From NCBI RefSeq assembly GCF_001661595.2, contig NZ_LYPF02000004.1, positions 228,406 through 292,405 on the forward strand: a DNA stretch of 64,000 nt, given 5' to 3'. The notes beneath the pieces were generated by a model. The model had not been told where the DNA came from, did not search any database, and saw only the letters and a program-made list of their open reading frames with translations. Shown one piece after another: positions 35,619 through 43,567 of this stretch; position 1 is the stretch's first letter; each line of letters opens with the position of its first letter. The position numbers and the translations under genes are program-made. Source of the stretch: Crocinitomix algicola. Its GTDB lineage: Bacteria > Bacteroidota > Bacteroidia > Flavobacteriales_D > Crocinitomicaceae.

Positions 35619-36799
35619 AAATAGCTCTTTTCGGTGGTGGACCGGCTTGCTTGATCGCAGCAATTCAATTATCGCGTAATCATGAAGTCGTTATTTATGA
35701 ACGTGGTAAACGGGTTGGACGAAAATTTTTGGTGGCAGGAAATGGAGGGTTTAATCTTACCAATGCCAAAGACCAAGAAGATTTAATAAAAAATTACACG
35801 CAGCACCGAGCTCTTAAAAATGCTTTACTTCAGTTTGGGTCAAACGATTTAAGAATTTGGTTAGACAATTTAGGAATATCGACTTTTATAGGAACCAGTG
35901 GACGTGTTTTTCCAATGAAAGGAATAAAGCCTGTTCAAGTTTTAGATACTATAATAAGCGAACTCAAAAAAAATCATGTTATCATTAAAACCGACACTCC
36001 GCTTGTTGGATTTTCCGATGAAGGACTTCCTTTGGTGAAAGAGGGAGAAGTTGTTTTAGAACATCAGGCCGACTATTATATTTATGGTTTAGGTGGAGGT
36101 TCTTGGTCAAAGACTGGGAGCAATGACCTTTGGCTCCAGTATTTCGATCAATTAGGGATAAGAACACTTCCGTTTAGTCCTTCTAACGCAGGTGTAAATA
36201 TTGATTTTACAGAGGAGTTTAAAGCAAAGTTTCAAGGTTTTCCTTTAAAAAACATTGCTTGTTCGGTTGGTGATAAGGAAAAGGTTAAAGGTGAATTGTT
36301 GATTACTAATTATGGGGTAGAGGGTAATGCATTATATCCCTTAAGCAATGCTATAAGAACAGAGTTAGAACAAGGTGGGAGCACGTTGATTATCGACTTT
36401 AAGCCATCCAATACATTAAGAGATTTAGAAGGACGAATACAAGAAAGAAAGGTCTTACCAAAAAATTATGGTTTTATATTCAAACTTTCAAAAGCAGCCT
36501 TGAAGTTGATTAAAGAATTTAGTTCAAAGGAGGAATATTTAAATCCTCATAGATTGATTGAAAAATTGAAACATTTTGAGGTTCCAGTTCAAAGCTTAAG
36601 GCCAGTTGAGGAGGCCATTTCAACTGTTGGAGGCATAAGCTTACAAGAGATTAACCACAGTTTTGAACTGCTTAAACACCCAAAACATTATGTGGTTGGT
36701 GAAATGCTAAATTGGGATGCACCAACCGGTGGATTTTTATTACAAGGTTGTTTTTCGAGTGGTATGGCAGCTGCAAATGATATTTTAAATAAAAAATGA
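35615..36799 (+). CDS. HI0933/BaiN-family NAD(P)/FAD-dependent oxidoreductase
   Basis: A 394-residue flavoprotein of the HI0933-like family (YhiN/BaiN group). The FAD dinucleotide-binding motif is at the N-terminus (IALFGGGPACLIAAIQL), followed by VIYERGKRVGRKFLVAGNGG and FNLTNA, family hallmarks. The C-terminal FAD-contact segment is MLNWDAPTGGFLLQGCFSSG. The biological substrate of this subgroup is unknown. It is coupled on both sides by ATGA overlaps, to the small hypothetical gene before it and to the pentapeptide gene after it, making a three-gene unit. Confidence 0.88.
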   Translation: MKIALFGGGPACLIAAIQLSRNHEVVIYERGKRVGRKFLVAGNGGFNLTNAKDQEDLIKNYTQHRALKNALLQFGSNDLRIWLDNLGISTFIGTSGRVFPMKGIKPVQVLDTIISELKKNHVIIKTDTPLVGFSDEGLPLVKEGEVVLEHQADYYIYGLGGGSWSKTGSNDLWLQYFDQLGIRTLPFSPSNAGVNIDFTEEFKAKFQGFPLKNIACSVGDKEKVKGELLITNYGVEGNALYPLSNAIRTELEQGGSTLIIDFKPSNTLRDLEGRIQERKVLPKNYGFIFKLSKAALKLIKEFSSKEEYLNPHRLIEKLKHFEVPVQSLRPVEEAISTVGGISLQEINHSFELLKHPKHYVVGEMLNWDAPTGGFLLQGCFSSGMAAANDILNKK

Positions 36800-37365
36800 A
36801 TAAAACATATTATCAAGAACAGTTTGAAAATGAAGAATTCGATAGTGAGATAATGCGAAATGCGTTATACGAGGATTGTAGTTTCAGTAATTGTAGTTTC
36901 TCTAACCTTAATTTCATAGAGGTGAATTTTGAAGAGTGCGAATTTAATTCATGTGATTTTTCAGGTGCTAATTTAAATGAAACGGCATTCAGAACGGTTG
37001 TGTTTAATGAATGTAAAATGATGGGGTTGAATTTCGAACAATTGAATACCTTTAGGATGAGTATGAAGTTTAATCACGTAAAATTGGATTATTCAATTTT
37101 TTATGGATTAAGTTTAAAAAACACTTCTTTTTTAAATTCAAGTCTTTTGGGCTGTGATTTTTCAGAGGCAAATCTTGAAAAGTCAAATTTTCAAGGGGCC
37201 AATTTACAAGAGACGATATTTTCCAATACAAATTTAAATAAAGTCGATTTTCGAAATGCAACAAATTACCGCATAAATCCATCTCAAAATAAAATGAAAG
37301 GGGCGATTTTTTCAAAAGAAGAGGTGATGGGGTTGTTAATGGATTTTGGGATAAAAATTGAGTAA
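36796..37365 (+). CDS. Pentapeptide-repeat protein, Qnr/McbG-like
   Basis: A 189-residue pentapeptide-repeat protein, expected to form a quadrilateral beta-helix. Repeats of A(D/N)LXX type fill most of the chain: CSFSNCSFSNLNFIEVNF, CDFSGANLNETAF, CDFSEANLEKSNFQGANL, FSNTNLNKVDF. The C-terminal tail EVMGLLMDFGIKIE resembles the LL..LGI.I dimerisation end of Qnr and McbG proteins, which mimic DNA and protect gyrase. Whether this one binds gyrase is an inference. The start ATG at 36796 overlaps the oxidoreductase stop (ATGA). Confidence 0.87.
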   Translation: MNKTYYQEQFENEEFDSEIMRNALYEDCSFSNCSFSNLNFIEVNFEECEFNSCDFSGANLNETAFRTVVFNECKMMGLNFEQLNTFRMSMKFNHVKLDYSIFYGLSLKNTSFLNSSLLGCDFSEANLEKSNFQGANLQETIFSNTNLNKVDFRNATNYRINPSQNKMKGAIFSKEEVMGLLMDFGIKIE

Positions 37366-37389
37366 TTAAGTTCGTGTTTATTCTGTGAA

Positions 37390-37406
37390 TATTCGTTCGT
37401 CGAATA
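37390..37406. terminator. Weak hairpin after the pentapeptide gene
   Basis: TATTCG and CGAATA pair over a 5-nt loop 25 nt after the stop. No T-run follows, so it may be a weak terminator or just a chance structure. Confidence 0.3.
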
Positions 37407-37477
37407 AAAATGCGTCTATATCTATAATATTAATTCGTTAGTCTAGAGCCAGTTATTTTTACAAAAAAAAGGTAAAG

Positions 37478-37855
37478 ATGACTATTTCGCGGTGTGACGT
37501 AGGTTTTATGAGTATAATTGAACAGGAAACTATTCTCTTTCATGTTTATCCTGAAGCGGAGGTACAACTCCATCACATTGAAGATCTCGAAGACCTGGTT
37601 AGGCAGATTGAAAAAGAATTACGCTTTAAAGTAATACTGTTTTTCAATGAGTCGAGCTCTATCTCCAAAAAGGCGTGTCAACGCTATGTACAACTGGTAA
37701 GTAAAGAGCTTGTTTCCGCTATTGGTGTAGTTGTTAGTGATTTGGCGCAAAATGTCATTGTGAGGCATCACTTTCGTCCACTCACAAGATTGAAACAGTT
37801 CCAAATGTTTTCTGAATTAGATGGCGCAAAATCTTGGGTGAAACAGTTCAAGTAA
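37478..37855 (+). CDS. Small cytosolic protein, STAS-like/DUF7793-type fold (copy 1)
   Basis: A 125-residue protein. The N-terminal strands (CDVGFMSIIEQETILFHVYPEAEVQL), helix (HHIEDLEDLVRQIEKELRF), a central KVILFFNESSSISKKACQRYVQLV and the C-terminal pattern VVVSDLAQNVIVRHHF...FQMFSELDGAKSWVKQF resemble the SpoIIAA/STAS-like DUF7793 family common in this phylum. Function unknown. It shares length and order of elements with the gene at 38092, a paralogue. The ATG at 37478 is preferred over 37508, because the paralogue aligns to its N-terminus. A terminator hairpin follows. Confidence 0.72.
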   Translation: MTISRCDVGFMSIIEQETILFHVYPEAEVQLHHIEDLEDLVRQIEKELRFKVILFFNESSSISKKACQRYVQLVSKELVSAIGVVVSDLAQNVIVRHHFRPLTRLKQFQMFSELDGAKSWVKQFK

Positions 37856-37876
37856 TTCCGTTTTTTCGGCCATTTT

Positions 37877-37913
37877 TGTCGATAAATATCTCCTTTATAT
37901 CGACAGATTTTTT
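37877..37913 (+). terminator. Intrinsic terminator
   Basis: TGTCGATA (37877-37884) and TATCGACA (37898-37905) form a perfect 8-bp stem with a 13-nt loop, followed by TTTTTT (37908-37913). It lies 22 nt after the 37478-37855 gene, so the two paralogues are separate transcripts. Confidence 0.75.
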
Positions 37914-38091
37914 ATATTCGTAGAGATATAACTGAAACTGTAAAGTTTTCATTCGCCCAGCATAGGTGCGATTAAATTCAAAAGTAAGGGCTCTAAATAC
38001 ATTATCCTATCACTTTGATTTTTTAACGACCTCATATTGATGGTTTTACCATTGTTTTGATTGATGAAAAATGATATGAAATTACGTTTGA

Positions 38092-38472
38092 ATGATTAAA
38101 TGTGAAAAGTCAACCGTCTCCCTTTTAGACGATGACATCCTTTATATTAATGTCAATACAGATCAAGAATTTGGTTTGTACGATTATCGGCAAGTACAAT
38201 TAGCTTCCTTACGCTTGGTTAAGGGAAATGATGTATTTAGCTTAATTCATGTCGGTGATAAAACAATTCCTAATAAAGAAGCACGCGAGGCATGTACACG
38301 TGATATTGGGCATGGTAAAATAAAAGCCGAAGCAATAATTATCCATTCACTTGGTCAACGAATAGTGGCGCGTCACGTGCTTAAGCAAAAACGAAAACTA
38401 ATTCCTATTCGTCTATTTACCAACGAAGACAAAGCAAAAGCGTGGCTTAAAAAAATAAAGGAAGGACTATAA
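38092..38472 (+). CDS. Small cytosolic protein, STAS-like/DUF7793-type fold (copy 2)
   Basis: A 126-residue paralogue of 37478-37855. Its elements align: CEKSTVSLLDDDILYINVN with the first strands, then YRQVQLASLRLVKGNDVFSLIHV, and the C-terminal IIIHSLGQRIVARHVLKQKRKLIPIRLFTNEDKAKAWLKKI, matching the family ending (I-R-L-F-T-x-E-D-x-A-x-x-W-L). Such proteins are proposed to bind hydrophobic or regulatory ligands, but function is unproven. A TACGTTTG box sits immediately before the ATG (38083-38090), unusually close. It is convergent with the next gene, 2 nt apart. Confidence 0.72.
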   Translation: MIKCEKSTVSLLDDDILYINVNTDQEFGLYDYRQVQLASLRLVKGNDVFSLIHVGDKTIPNKEAREACTRDIGHGKIKAEAIIIHSLGQRIVARHVLKQKRKLIPIRLFTNEDKAKAWLKKIKEGL

Positions 38473-38474
38473 AT

Positions 38475-39164
38475 TTAAGGCTTAATATAAGTGTCGTAGA
38501 CCATACAATTGGTTAAAATTTTACGCCATTCTTCTTCATTCGGAGAAAGATAATAAACGAGTTCTTCATTCACCTTTTCTAGCGTATTAGTGACCGATCG
38601 AAAATCGAAGTTGTTTTGATCAAAATCTAATTCAGAAAGTTCAACTGTACCACTTTTGATGGAGAGTTTCACCATAGAATAATAATGATTCGATTCTTTC
38701 TGAAAAATTAAATATTCCCCTGTTTGGAACCCTTTATATAATTCTTGCCTGTTATTTTCTGCTTCAAAAAGGTAGGATTTACTTGGTATTAAAAAGTAAT
38801 ATTGTTCTCCGTCTAAAGCAACCATTACAGAGTCATTATCTAAAACACCATGTAAATAGCCGTTGCGAAGGTTGTATTGTGAGTTTTCTCTAATCTCAGT
38901 TCTTGAAATAGATAATAGTTTGTTTTTTGCGATATAAATACCCGAATCATCAATAATCAATTGATCTCCAGCAGCCGCCCTAAGTTGGTTGTTTTCTGAT
39001 TCTTGTAATTCGAAAGTGCTATGATAAATTTTGTCAACTTGCTTAACCAATTGAATAGAATGAGCATGGTTGAGGTTAAAGTAGACCGAGTAATATTCAT
39101 CATCTTCCGATTGTACAGAAAGACAAATGCTAAGAATTAAGAGAAAAGAAAGTATTTTTGTCAT
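38475..39164 (-). CDS. Hypothetical exported protein
   Basis: A 229-residue protein with an N-terminal signal peptide (MTKILSFLLILSICLSVQS). The rest is hydrophilic with many beta-like stretches (YYSVYFNLNHAHSIQLV, QYYFLIPSKSYLFE, EYLIFQKESNHYYSMVKL). No lipobox, membrane helix or known motif is seen, and no family is recognised. Probably periplasmic. It is monocistronic, divergent from recJ, and ends 2 nt from the convergent STAS-like gene with no terminator between. Confidence 0.7.
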   Translation of the reverse strand: MTKILSFLLILSICLSVQSEDDEYYSVYFNLNHAHSIQLVKQVDKIYHSTFELQESENNQLRAAAGDQLIIDDSGIYIAKNKLLSISRTEIRENSQYNLRNGYLHGVLDNDSVMVALDGEQYYFLIPSKSYLFEAENNRQELYKGFQTGEYLIFQKESNHYYSMVKLSIKSGTVELSELDFDQNNFDFRSVTNTLEKVNEELVYYLSPNEEEWRKILTNCMVYDTYIKP

Positions 39165-39278
39165 CCTTTTTAATTTTAAAATTAGCTAAAATTTAGGTTG
39201 AATGAAGTAAGAAACTAATTTTTGCCTTACCTTTATTGTTCGACCCCGATTTATAAACCAATTATTATAAAAAGTAAC

Positions 39279-41003
39279 ATGGAAAAAAGATGGGTCATTA
39301 AAAAGCATCCTGAACAGGATGATATTGTTCGATTAATAGAAGAGGTTGGAGTATCTAGACCTATTGCCAATATTCTCGGTCAACGGAACATTAAAAATTT
39401 TCAAACAGCAAAAAAATTCTTCAGACCTGAATTGTCAGATTTACATGACCCTTTTTTAATGAAAGGGATGAAAGAAGCGGTAGAGCGTATTGAAGAAGCT
39501 ATTGTAAATCAGGAGAATATTTTAATTTACGGAGATTATGATGTTGACGGTACTACAGCCGTCGCTTTAATGTATTCTTACCTTGTTCGAGAATATGAGC
39601 AAGTAGGTTATTATATTCCAGACCGATACAAAGAAGGTTATGGGATATCAAGAACTGGAGTCGATTTCGCCATTGATAATAGTTTTTCACTTGTAATTGC
39701 CTTAGATTGCGGAATTAAGGCGATTAACGAGATTGAATATGCCGCTGAAAATGGAATTGATTTTATTGTGTGCGATCATCATTTACCGGGAAATGAATTG
39801 CCGAAAGCAATCATTTTAAATCCTAAGCAAAAAGGATGCACTTATCCGTTTAAAGAACTTTCGGGTTGTGGAGTTGGTTTTAAGTTAGTTCAGGCGCTAA
39901 ATCAGTTAGCGGGAAATTCGTTCGATACCATTGAAAATTTATTGGATCTTGTTGTTGTGAGTATAGGAGCAGATATAGTTTCAATGTCAGGTGAGAATCG
40001 AGTGCTCGCTTATTTCGGTTTACGCCGCATTAATACAAATCCAAGAATTGGTTTTCAACGGATTTTAGAATTGGCTAATAAAAAAGATGATTTAACGATT
40101 AGAGATGTCGTCTTTACAATTGCACCTCGAATAAATGCAGCGGGCAGAATTGAGTCGGGTACACAAGCGGTTGAATTATTGCTCGCGGAAAAGTTTGATG
40201 AAGTTGAAGATGTGAGTAATTTAATTAATCAACACAATCAAACTAGGAAAGGACTTGATCGTGAAATAACGGCAGAGGCATTACAGATAATCGAACGAGA
40301 TAATTGGTTGATGAATGCCAAATCTACTGTGGTTTTTAATGAAAAATGGCATAAAGGTGTTGTTGGAATTGTGGCATCTCGTTTAATTGAAACGCACTAT
40401 AAACCGACATTGGTTTTAACCGAATCGAATGGTGTTGCTGTCGGTTCTGCACGGAGCATTCCTGGCTTCAACATTCATGATGCAATAGAAGCGTGCAGCG
40501 ATCTAGTTTCGCAATTTGGAGGTCATTATTTCGCCGCAGGACTGACATTACCTATTGAAAATATTCCTGCATTTAAACTGCGCTTTAATCAGGTTGCAGA
40601 AGAACGATTAAGTCCAAAAATGTTAACTCCAGAAATTGAGATTGATGTTGAAATTGATTTTAGAGATATTTTTGAAAACCAACTTGGAGGCATTCCAAAG
40701 TTCTATCGTATTTTAAAACAATTAGCGCCATTTGGTCCGGATAATATGATGCCAGTTTTTGTGAGTAGAAATGTGCATGACACCGGAGAATCAAGACTTT
40801 TAAAAGATAATCACCTCAAATTATCTGTCTATCAAAAAGAGTATCCTGATATAAGAATTGGAGGAATTGGTTTTGGTTTTGGTGATTATGCCAGTCGAAT
40901 AATCAATGAACCTTTTGACCTCGTTTATACGCTAGAAGAGAATCATTGGAATGGTTACAGTAATCTGCAGTTAGTGGTAAAAGATATTCGCTTTATTAAA
41001 TAA
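39279..41003 (+). CDS. recJ: Single-stranded-DNA-specific exonuclease RecJ
   Basis: Degrades single-stranded DNA 5'-3' in repair and recombination, in the cytosol. The 574-residue protein has the DHH motifs: IYGDYDVDGTTA, ALDCGIK, FIVCDHHLPG, APRINAAGRI and the DHHA1-domain SARSIPGFNIHDA with GGHYFAAGLT. Length is normal. The frame is open to 39222 without an ATG there that fits; the ATG at 39279 (MEKRWVIKKHP) gives the typical N-terminus. It is monocistronic with a terminator. Confidence 0.93.
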   Translation: MEKRWVIKKHPEQDDIVRLIEEVGVSRPIANILGQRNIKNFQTAKKFFRPELSDLHDPFLMKGMKEAVERIEEAIVNQENILIYGDYDVDGTTAVALMYSYLVREYEQVGYYIPDRYKEGYGISRTGVDFAIDNSFSLVIALDCGIKAINEIEYAAENGIDFIVCDHHLPGNELPKAIILNPKQKGCTYPFKELSGCGVGFKLVQALNQLAGNSFDTIENLLDLVVVSIGADIVSMSGENRVLAYFGLRRINTNPRIGFQRILELANKKDDLTIRDVVFTIAPRINAAGRIESGTQAVELLLAEKFDEVEDVSNLINQHNQTRKGLDREITAEALQIIERDNWLMNAKSTVVFNEKWHKGVVGIVASRLIETHYKPTLVLTESNGVAVGSARSIPGFNIHDAIEACSDLVSQFGGHYFAAGLTLPIENIPAFKLRFNQVAEERLSPKMLTPEIEIDVEIDFRDIFENQLGGIPKFYRILKQLAPFGPDNMMPVFVSRNVHDTGESRLLKDNHLKLSVYQKEYPDIRIGGIGFGFGDYASRIINEPFDLVYTLEENHWNGYSNLQLVVKDIRFIK

Positions 41004-41006
41004 AAA

Positions 41007-41030
41007 GACCTCGCCAAATATGACGAGGTC
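41007..41030. terminator. Bidirectional intrinsic terminator between recJ and the T9SS protein
   Basis: GACCTCG (41007-41013) and CGAGGTC (41024-41030) form a perfect 7-bp stem, with an A-run before it that acts as a U-run for the minus-strand gene. Confidence 0.75.
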
Positions 41031-41050
41031 AAGTCATGAAAGAAAAAGGA

Positions 41051-42310
41051 CTAGTTTTTCACAAACTTGGTTGTTTTAGCGGTACCTTCTTTATACTCAA
41101 TTTGAATGAAGTATAATCCCTGTTCAAATTGACCAGTATTAATTTTTAACTTGTTTTTTGCGATTTTTTCTTCGTGATAAATCAGTTTACCAGCAAGGTT
41201 ATAAATCTTAACCGTCGTCAATTCTTGACCGGCTTCAATTGTTATAAAATCACTAGCAGGGTTTGGATAAAGTTGCAGGTCTAATTTTTCTTCTGCATCA
41301 ATCCCAATTCCAGCATCCGACTCAATACAAAAGTTTTTCACACCGTATTCGATTCCTCCCAATATAATTTGGTCAAGTTCTCCGGAAAAGGTTAGATAAT
41401 AAGTGTCCCAAGAGTCATATGCAGGAGCACTCATGTCCAAATCAATCGTAATACCGTCGACCTCTAGAGGGAAAGTTTCTCCAAGAAAAATAGTATCGGA
41501 TTCATTCACAATTAAACCTTCTTCAATTCCTGCGCCAATCCAAGAATAACTTTCAATAGTCACAGTTTGATCAGATCCATCTAATTCAAACAAAATTGAA
41601 CCACCTACAATGTAAATTCCTTCGGGAAACTCAGTATTTACTCCAGCACCATAGTCGGCACCTAACCATTCACCAGTTAACCGAATTGGGAACTCACTAT
41701 CTTGCGTAAACCCTACTGTATCCATTGCGGTGTAATGGCCATAAGGGAATTCATCTTCATCAGTGAAATCATCACAATCGTCATCTAAAGGTGTAAAATG
41801 TTCAACACATAATTCGGTTATGCCAAATTCAACACCAATAAAATTTATAGATTCTAGGTTTCCAGTAAAATGGACAAAATTGATGTCCCAGAAGCCAAAA
41901 TCAGAAGGAGAATCTTCCATACTAATCGTAATTCCGTCTATTGTAACGGGAAAATCTGAATCAAAATAGATGGTGTCCGATCCATTTACGGAAAAACCTT
42001 CTTCTGTTCCATCGCCTGTCCAACCGTAACGCTCGAAACTAGCAGTTTGATAAGTGTTATCGAATTCAAATTTTATTGAATTTTCAATCACATATATTCC
42101 TGGTACATCTTCTGTTCCATAAAAATCTGCTGACGAGGCGTCTCCAACAATTATGGGTTGAGAGCCATCTTGGGTAAATCCAACCGTATCGGTAGATCCA
42201 TAAGTTGCTTCACTTGGCCATGGTTCGGAAGTAAAATCATCACAAATTTGACTAAAGCTTGAAAAACATAGGCATAATAAGCCTATAGAAAGGGGGTGTT
42301 TAAAATTCAT
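41051..42310 (-). CDS. Type IX-secreted protein with two tandem homologous domains
   Basis: A 419-residue secreted protein. It has a signal peptide (to about FSQ, residue 21), two tandem copies of one domain (about 22-165 and 177-330), both starting CDDFT and containing DTVGFTQD and GITISMEDS/GITIDLDMS, then a type A T9SS C-terminal sorting domain (LQLYPNPASDFITIEAG ... KIYNLAGKLIYHEE ... GLYFIQI ... TKFVKN). The C-terminal domain is cut off during export through the type IX system. The repeated domain is not recognised; it may be a beta-sandwich. It is monocistronic. Confidence 0.85.
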   Translation of the reverse strand: MNFKHPLSIGLLCLCFSSFSQICDDFTSEPWPSEATYGSTDTVGFTQDGSQPIIVGDASSADFYGTEDVPGIYVIENSIKFEFDNTYQTASFERYGWTGDGTEEGFSVNGSDTIYFDSDFPVTIDGITISMEDSPSDFGFWDINFVHFTGNLESINFIGVEFGITELCVEHFTPLDDDCDDFTDEDEFPYGHYTAMDTVGFTQDSEFPIRLTGEWLGADYGAGVNTEFPEGIYIVGGSILFELDGSDQTVTIESYSWIGAGIEEGLIVNESDTIFLGETFPLEVDGITIDLDMSAPAYDSWDTYYLTFSGELDQIILGGIEYGVKNFCIESDAGIGIDAEEKLDLQLYPNPASDFITIEAGQELTTVKIYNLAGKLIYHEEKIAKNKLKINTGQFEQGLYFIQIEYKEGTAKTTKFVKN

Positions 42311-42471
42311 AAGTTAATTTTTTGAGTCGCGAAATATCTCGTTTCTAATTTCTATATATAAGATGTTTGTCGTTTCCATTTGGTTGCCTATAATTTGTGT
42401 GAAATTCAATTTATTCTTAGTTTATTGAAATAATTAAGATAGTTATACGTCTCATTTAAAAAAAAAGTAAA

Positions 42472-43527
42472 ATGGTTAATATAGATCAATCAAAACCTGT
42501 AATGGTTACTGGAGCAACAGGGTACGTTGCAGGACGTTTAGTTGAGAAATTACTTGATGAAGGACATACTGTACATGCCGCCGTTCGTTCACCCGACAAT
42601 AAAGAAAAAACAAAATACCTTGATAAAATAGCGGAACAATCAAAAGGAACGATTAAGTATTTTAAAGCAGATTTATTAGATGAGGGTTCTTTTGATGAAG
42701 CAGTAAAAGGATGCGAACTAGTTTATCATACGGCTTCGCCATTTTCTTTAAATGTTGCCGATCCGCAAAAGGATTTGGTAGATCCAGCCTTAAAGGGAAC
42801 AAGAAATGTGTTAAATGCAGCAACGAAATCTGGAACAGTTAAACGTGTGGTAGTGACGAGTAGTTGTGCCGCTATTTATGGTGATGCCAAAGATTTACAA
42901 AACTTACCAAATAATACACTAACCGAAGACGTATGGAACACGACTTCAAATTTAAGTCATCAACCTTATTCTTACTCTAAAACAGTTGCTGAAAAAGAGG
43001 CTTGGAAAATTGCTAATGAGCAAAATCAATGGGATTTGGTTACCATTAACCCTTCATTTGTACTTGGTCCAGGAATAAATCCACATGCGACCTCCGAATC
43101 GTTTGATATCATGAAGCAAATGGGAAATGGAGATTTTAAGATGGGAGCTCCTCATTACGAAATTGGGGCTGTCGATGTACGGGATTTAGCAATCGCTCAT
43201 TATAATGCTGGTTTTATGCCAGAAGCTAAGGGGCGGCATATCATATCTGCTGCAGATACTAGTTTTTTGGAGTTAGGAGGATATTTGCGTGAAGCATTTC
43301 CTAATTACCCCTTACCTTCAAGGAAATTACCAAAGTTTTTGGTGTGGTTAGCAGGCCCGTCACAAGGTTTGCCACGCAAGATGGTGGCCAATAATATTGG
43401 GTATCCATGGAAAGCTGATAATTCTAAAAGTCGAAAAGAATTAAATATGAATTATCGCCCGTTGAAAGAAACAGTAACGGCTTTTTTTGAGCAATTGATA
43501 GAAGCGGGAGAAATTAAGCAACGTTAA
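42472..43527 (+). CDS. NAD(P)-dependent epimerase/dihydroflavonol-4-reductase-like SDR
   Basis: A 351-residue extended short-chain dehydrogenase. It has VMVTGATGYVAGRLVEKLLD for nucleotide binding, AAVRS (typical NADP-dependent arm of dihydroflavonol reductase-like enzymes), VVVTSSCAAIYGD, the YxxxK pair in YSYSKTVAEKEAW and NPSFVLGPG. It probably reduces a ketone or aldehyde in the cytosol; the substrate is unknown. It is monocistronic and ends in a strong shared terminator. Confidence 0.87.
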   Translation: MVNIDQSKPVMVTGATGYVAGRLVEKLLDEGHTVHAAVRSPDNKEKTKYLDKIAEQSKGTIKYFKADLLDEGSFDEAVKGCELVYHTASPFSLNVADPQKDLVDPALKGTRNVLNAATKSGTVKRVVVTSSCAAIYGDAKDLQNLPNNTLTEDVWNTTSNLSHQPYSYSKTVAEKEAWKIANEQNQWDLVTINPSFVLGPGINPHATSESFDIMKQMGNGDFKMGAPHYEIGAVDVRDLAIAHYNAGFMPEAKGRHIISAADTSFLELGGYLREAFPNYPLPSRKLPKFLVWLAGPSQGLPRKMVANNIGYPWKADNSKSRKELNMNYRPLKETVTAFFEQLIEAGEIKQR

Positions 43528-43535
43528 ATATACAG

Positions 43536-43567
43536 AAAAGTCCACCACATTCGCGGGTGGACTTTTT
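43536..43567. terminator. Strong bidirectional intrinsic terminator
   Basis: AAAAGTCCACC and GGTGGACTTTT form an 11-bp stem with a 9-nt loop and A/T-rich flanks. It ends the SDR gene and the convergent TPR lipoprotein gene. Confidence 0.9.

Noticed and set aside
38083..38090. TACGTTTG box next to the ATG at 38092
   Set aside because: Only 1 nt separates it from the ATG, so transcription would begin inside the gene; kept as a remark and not as a promoter.
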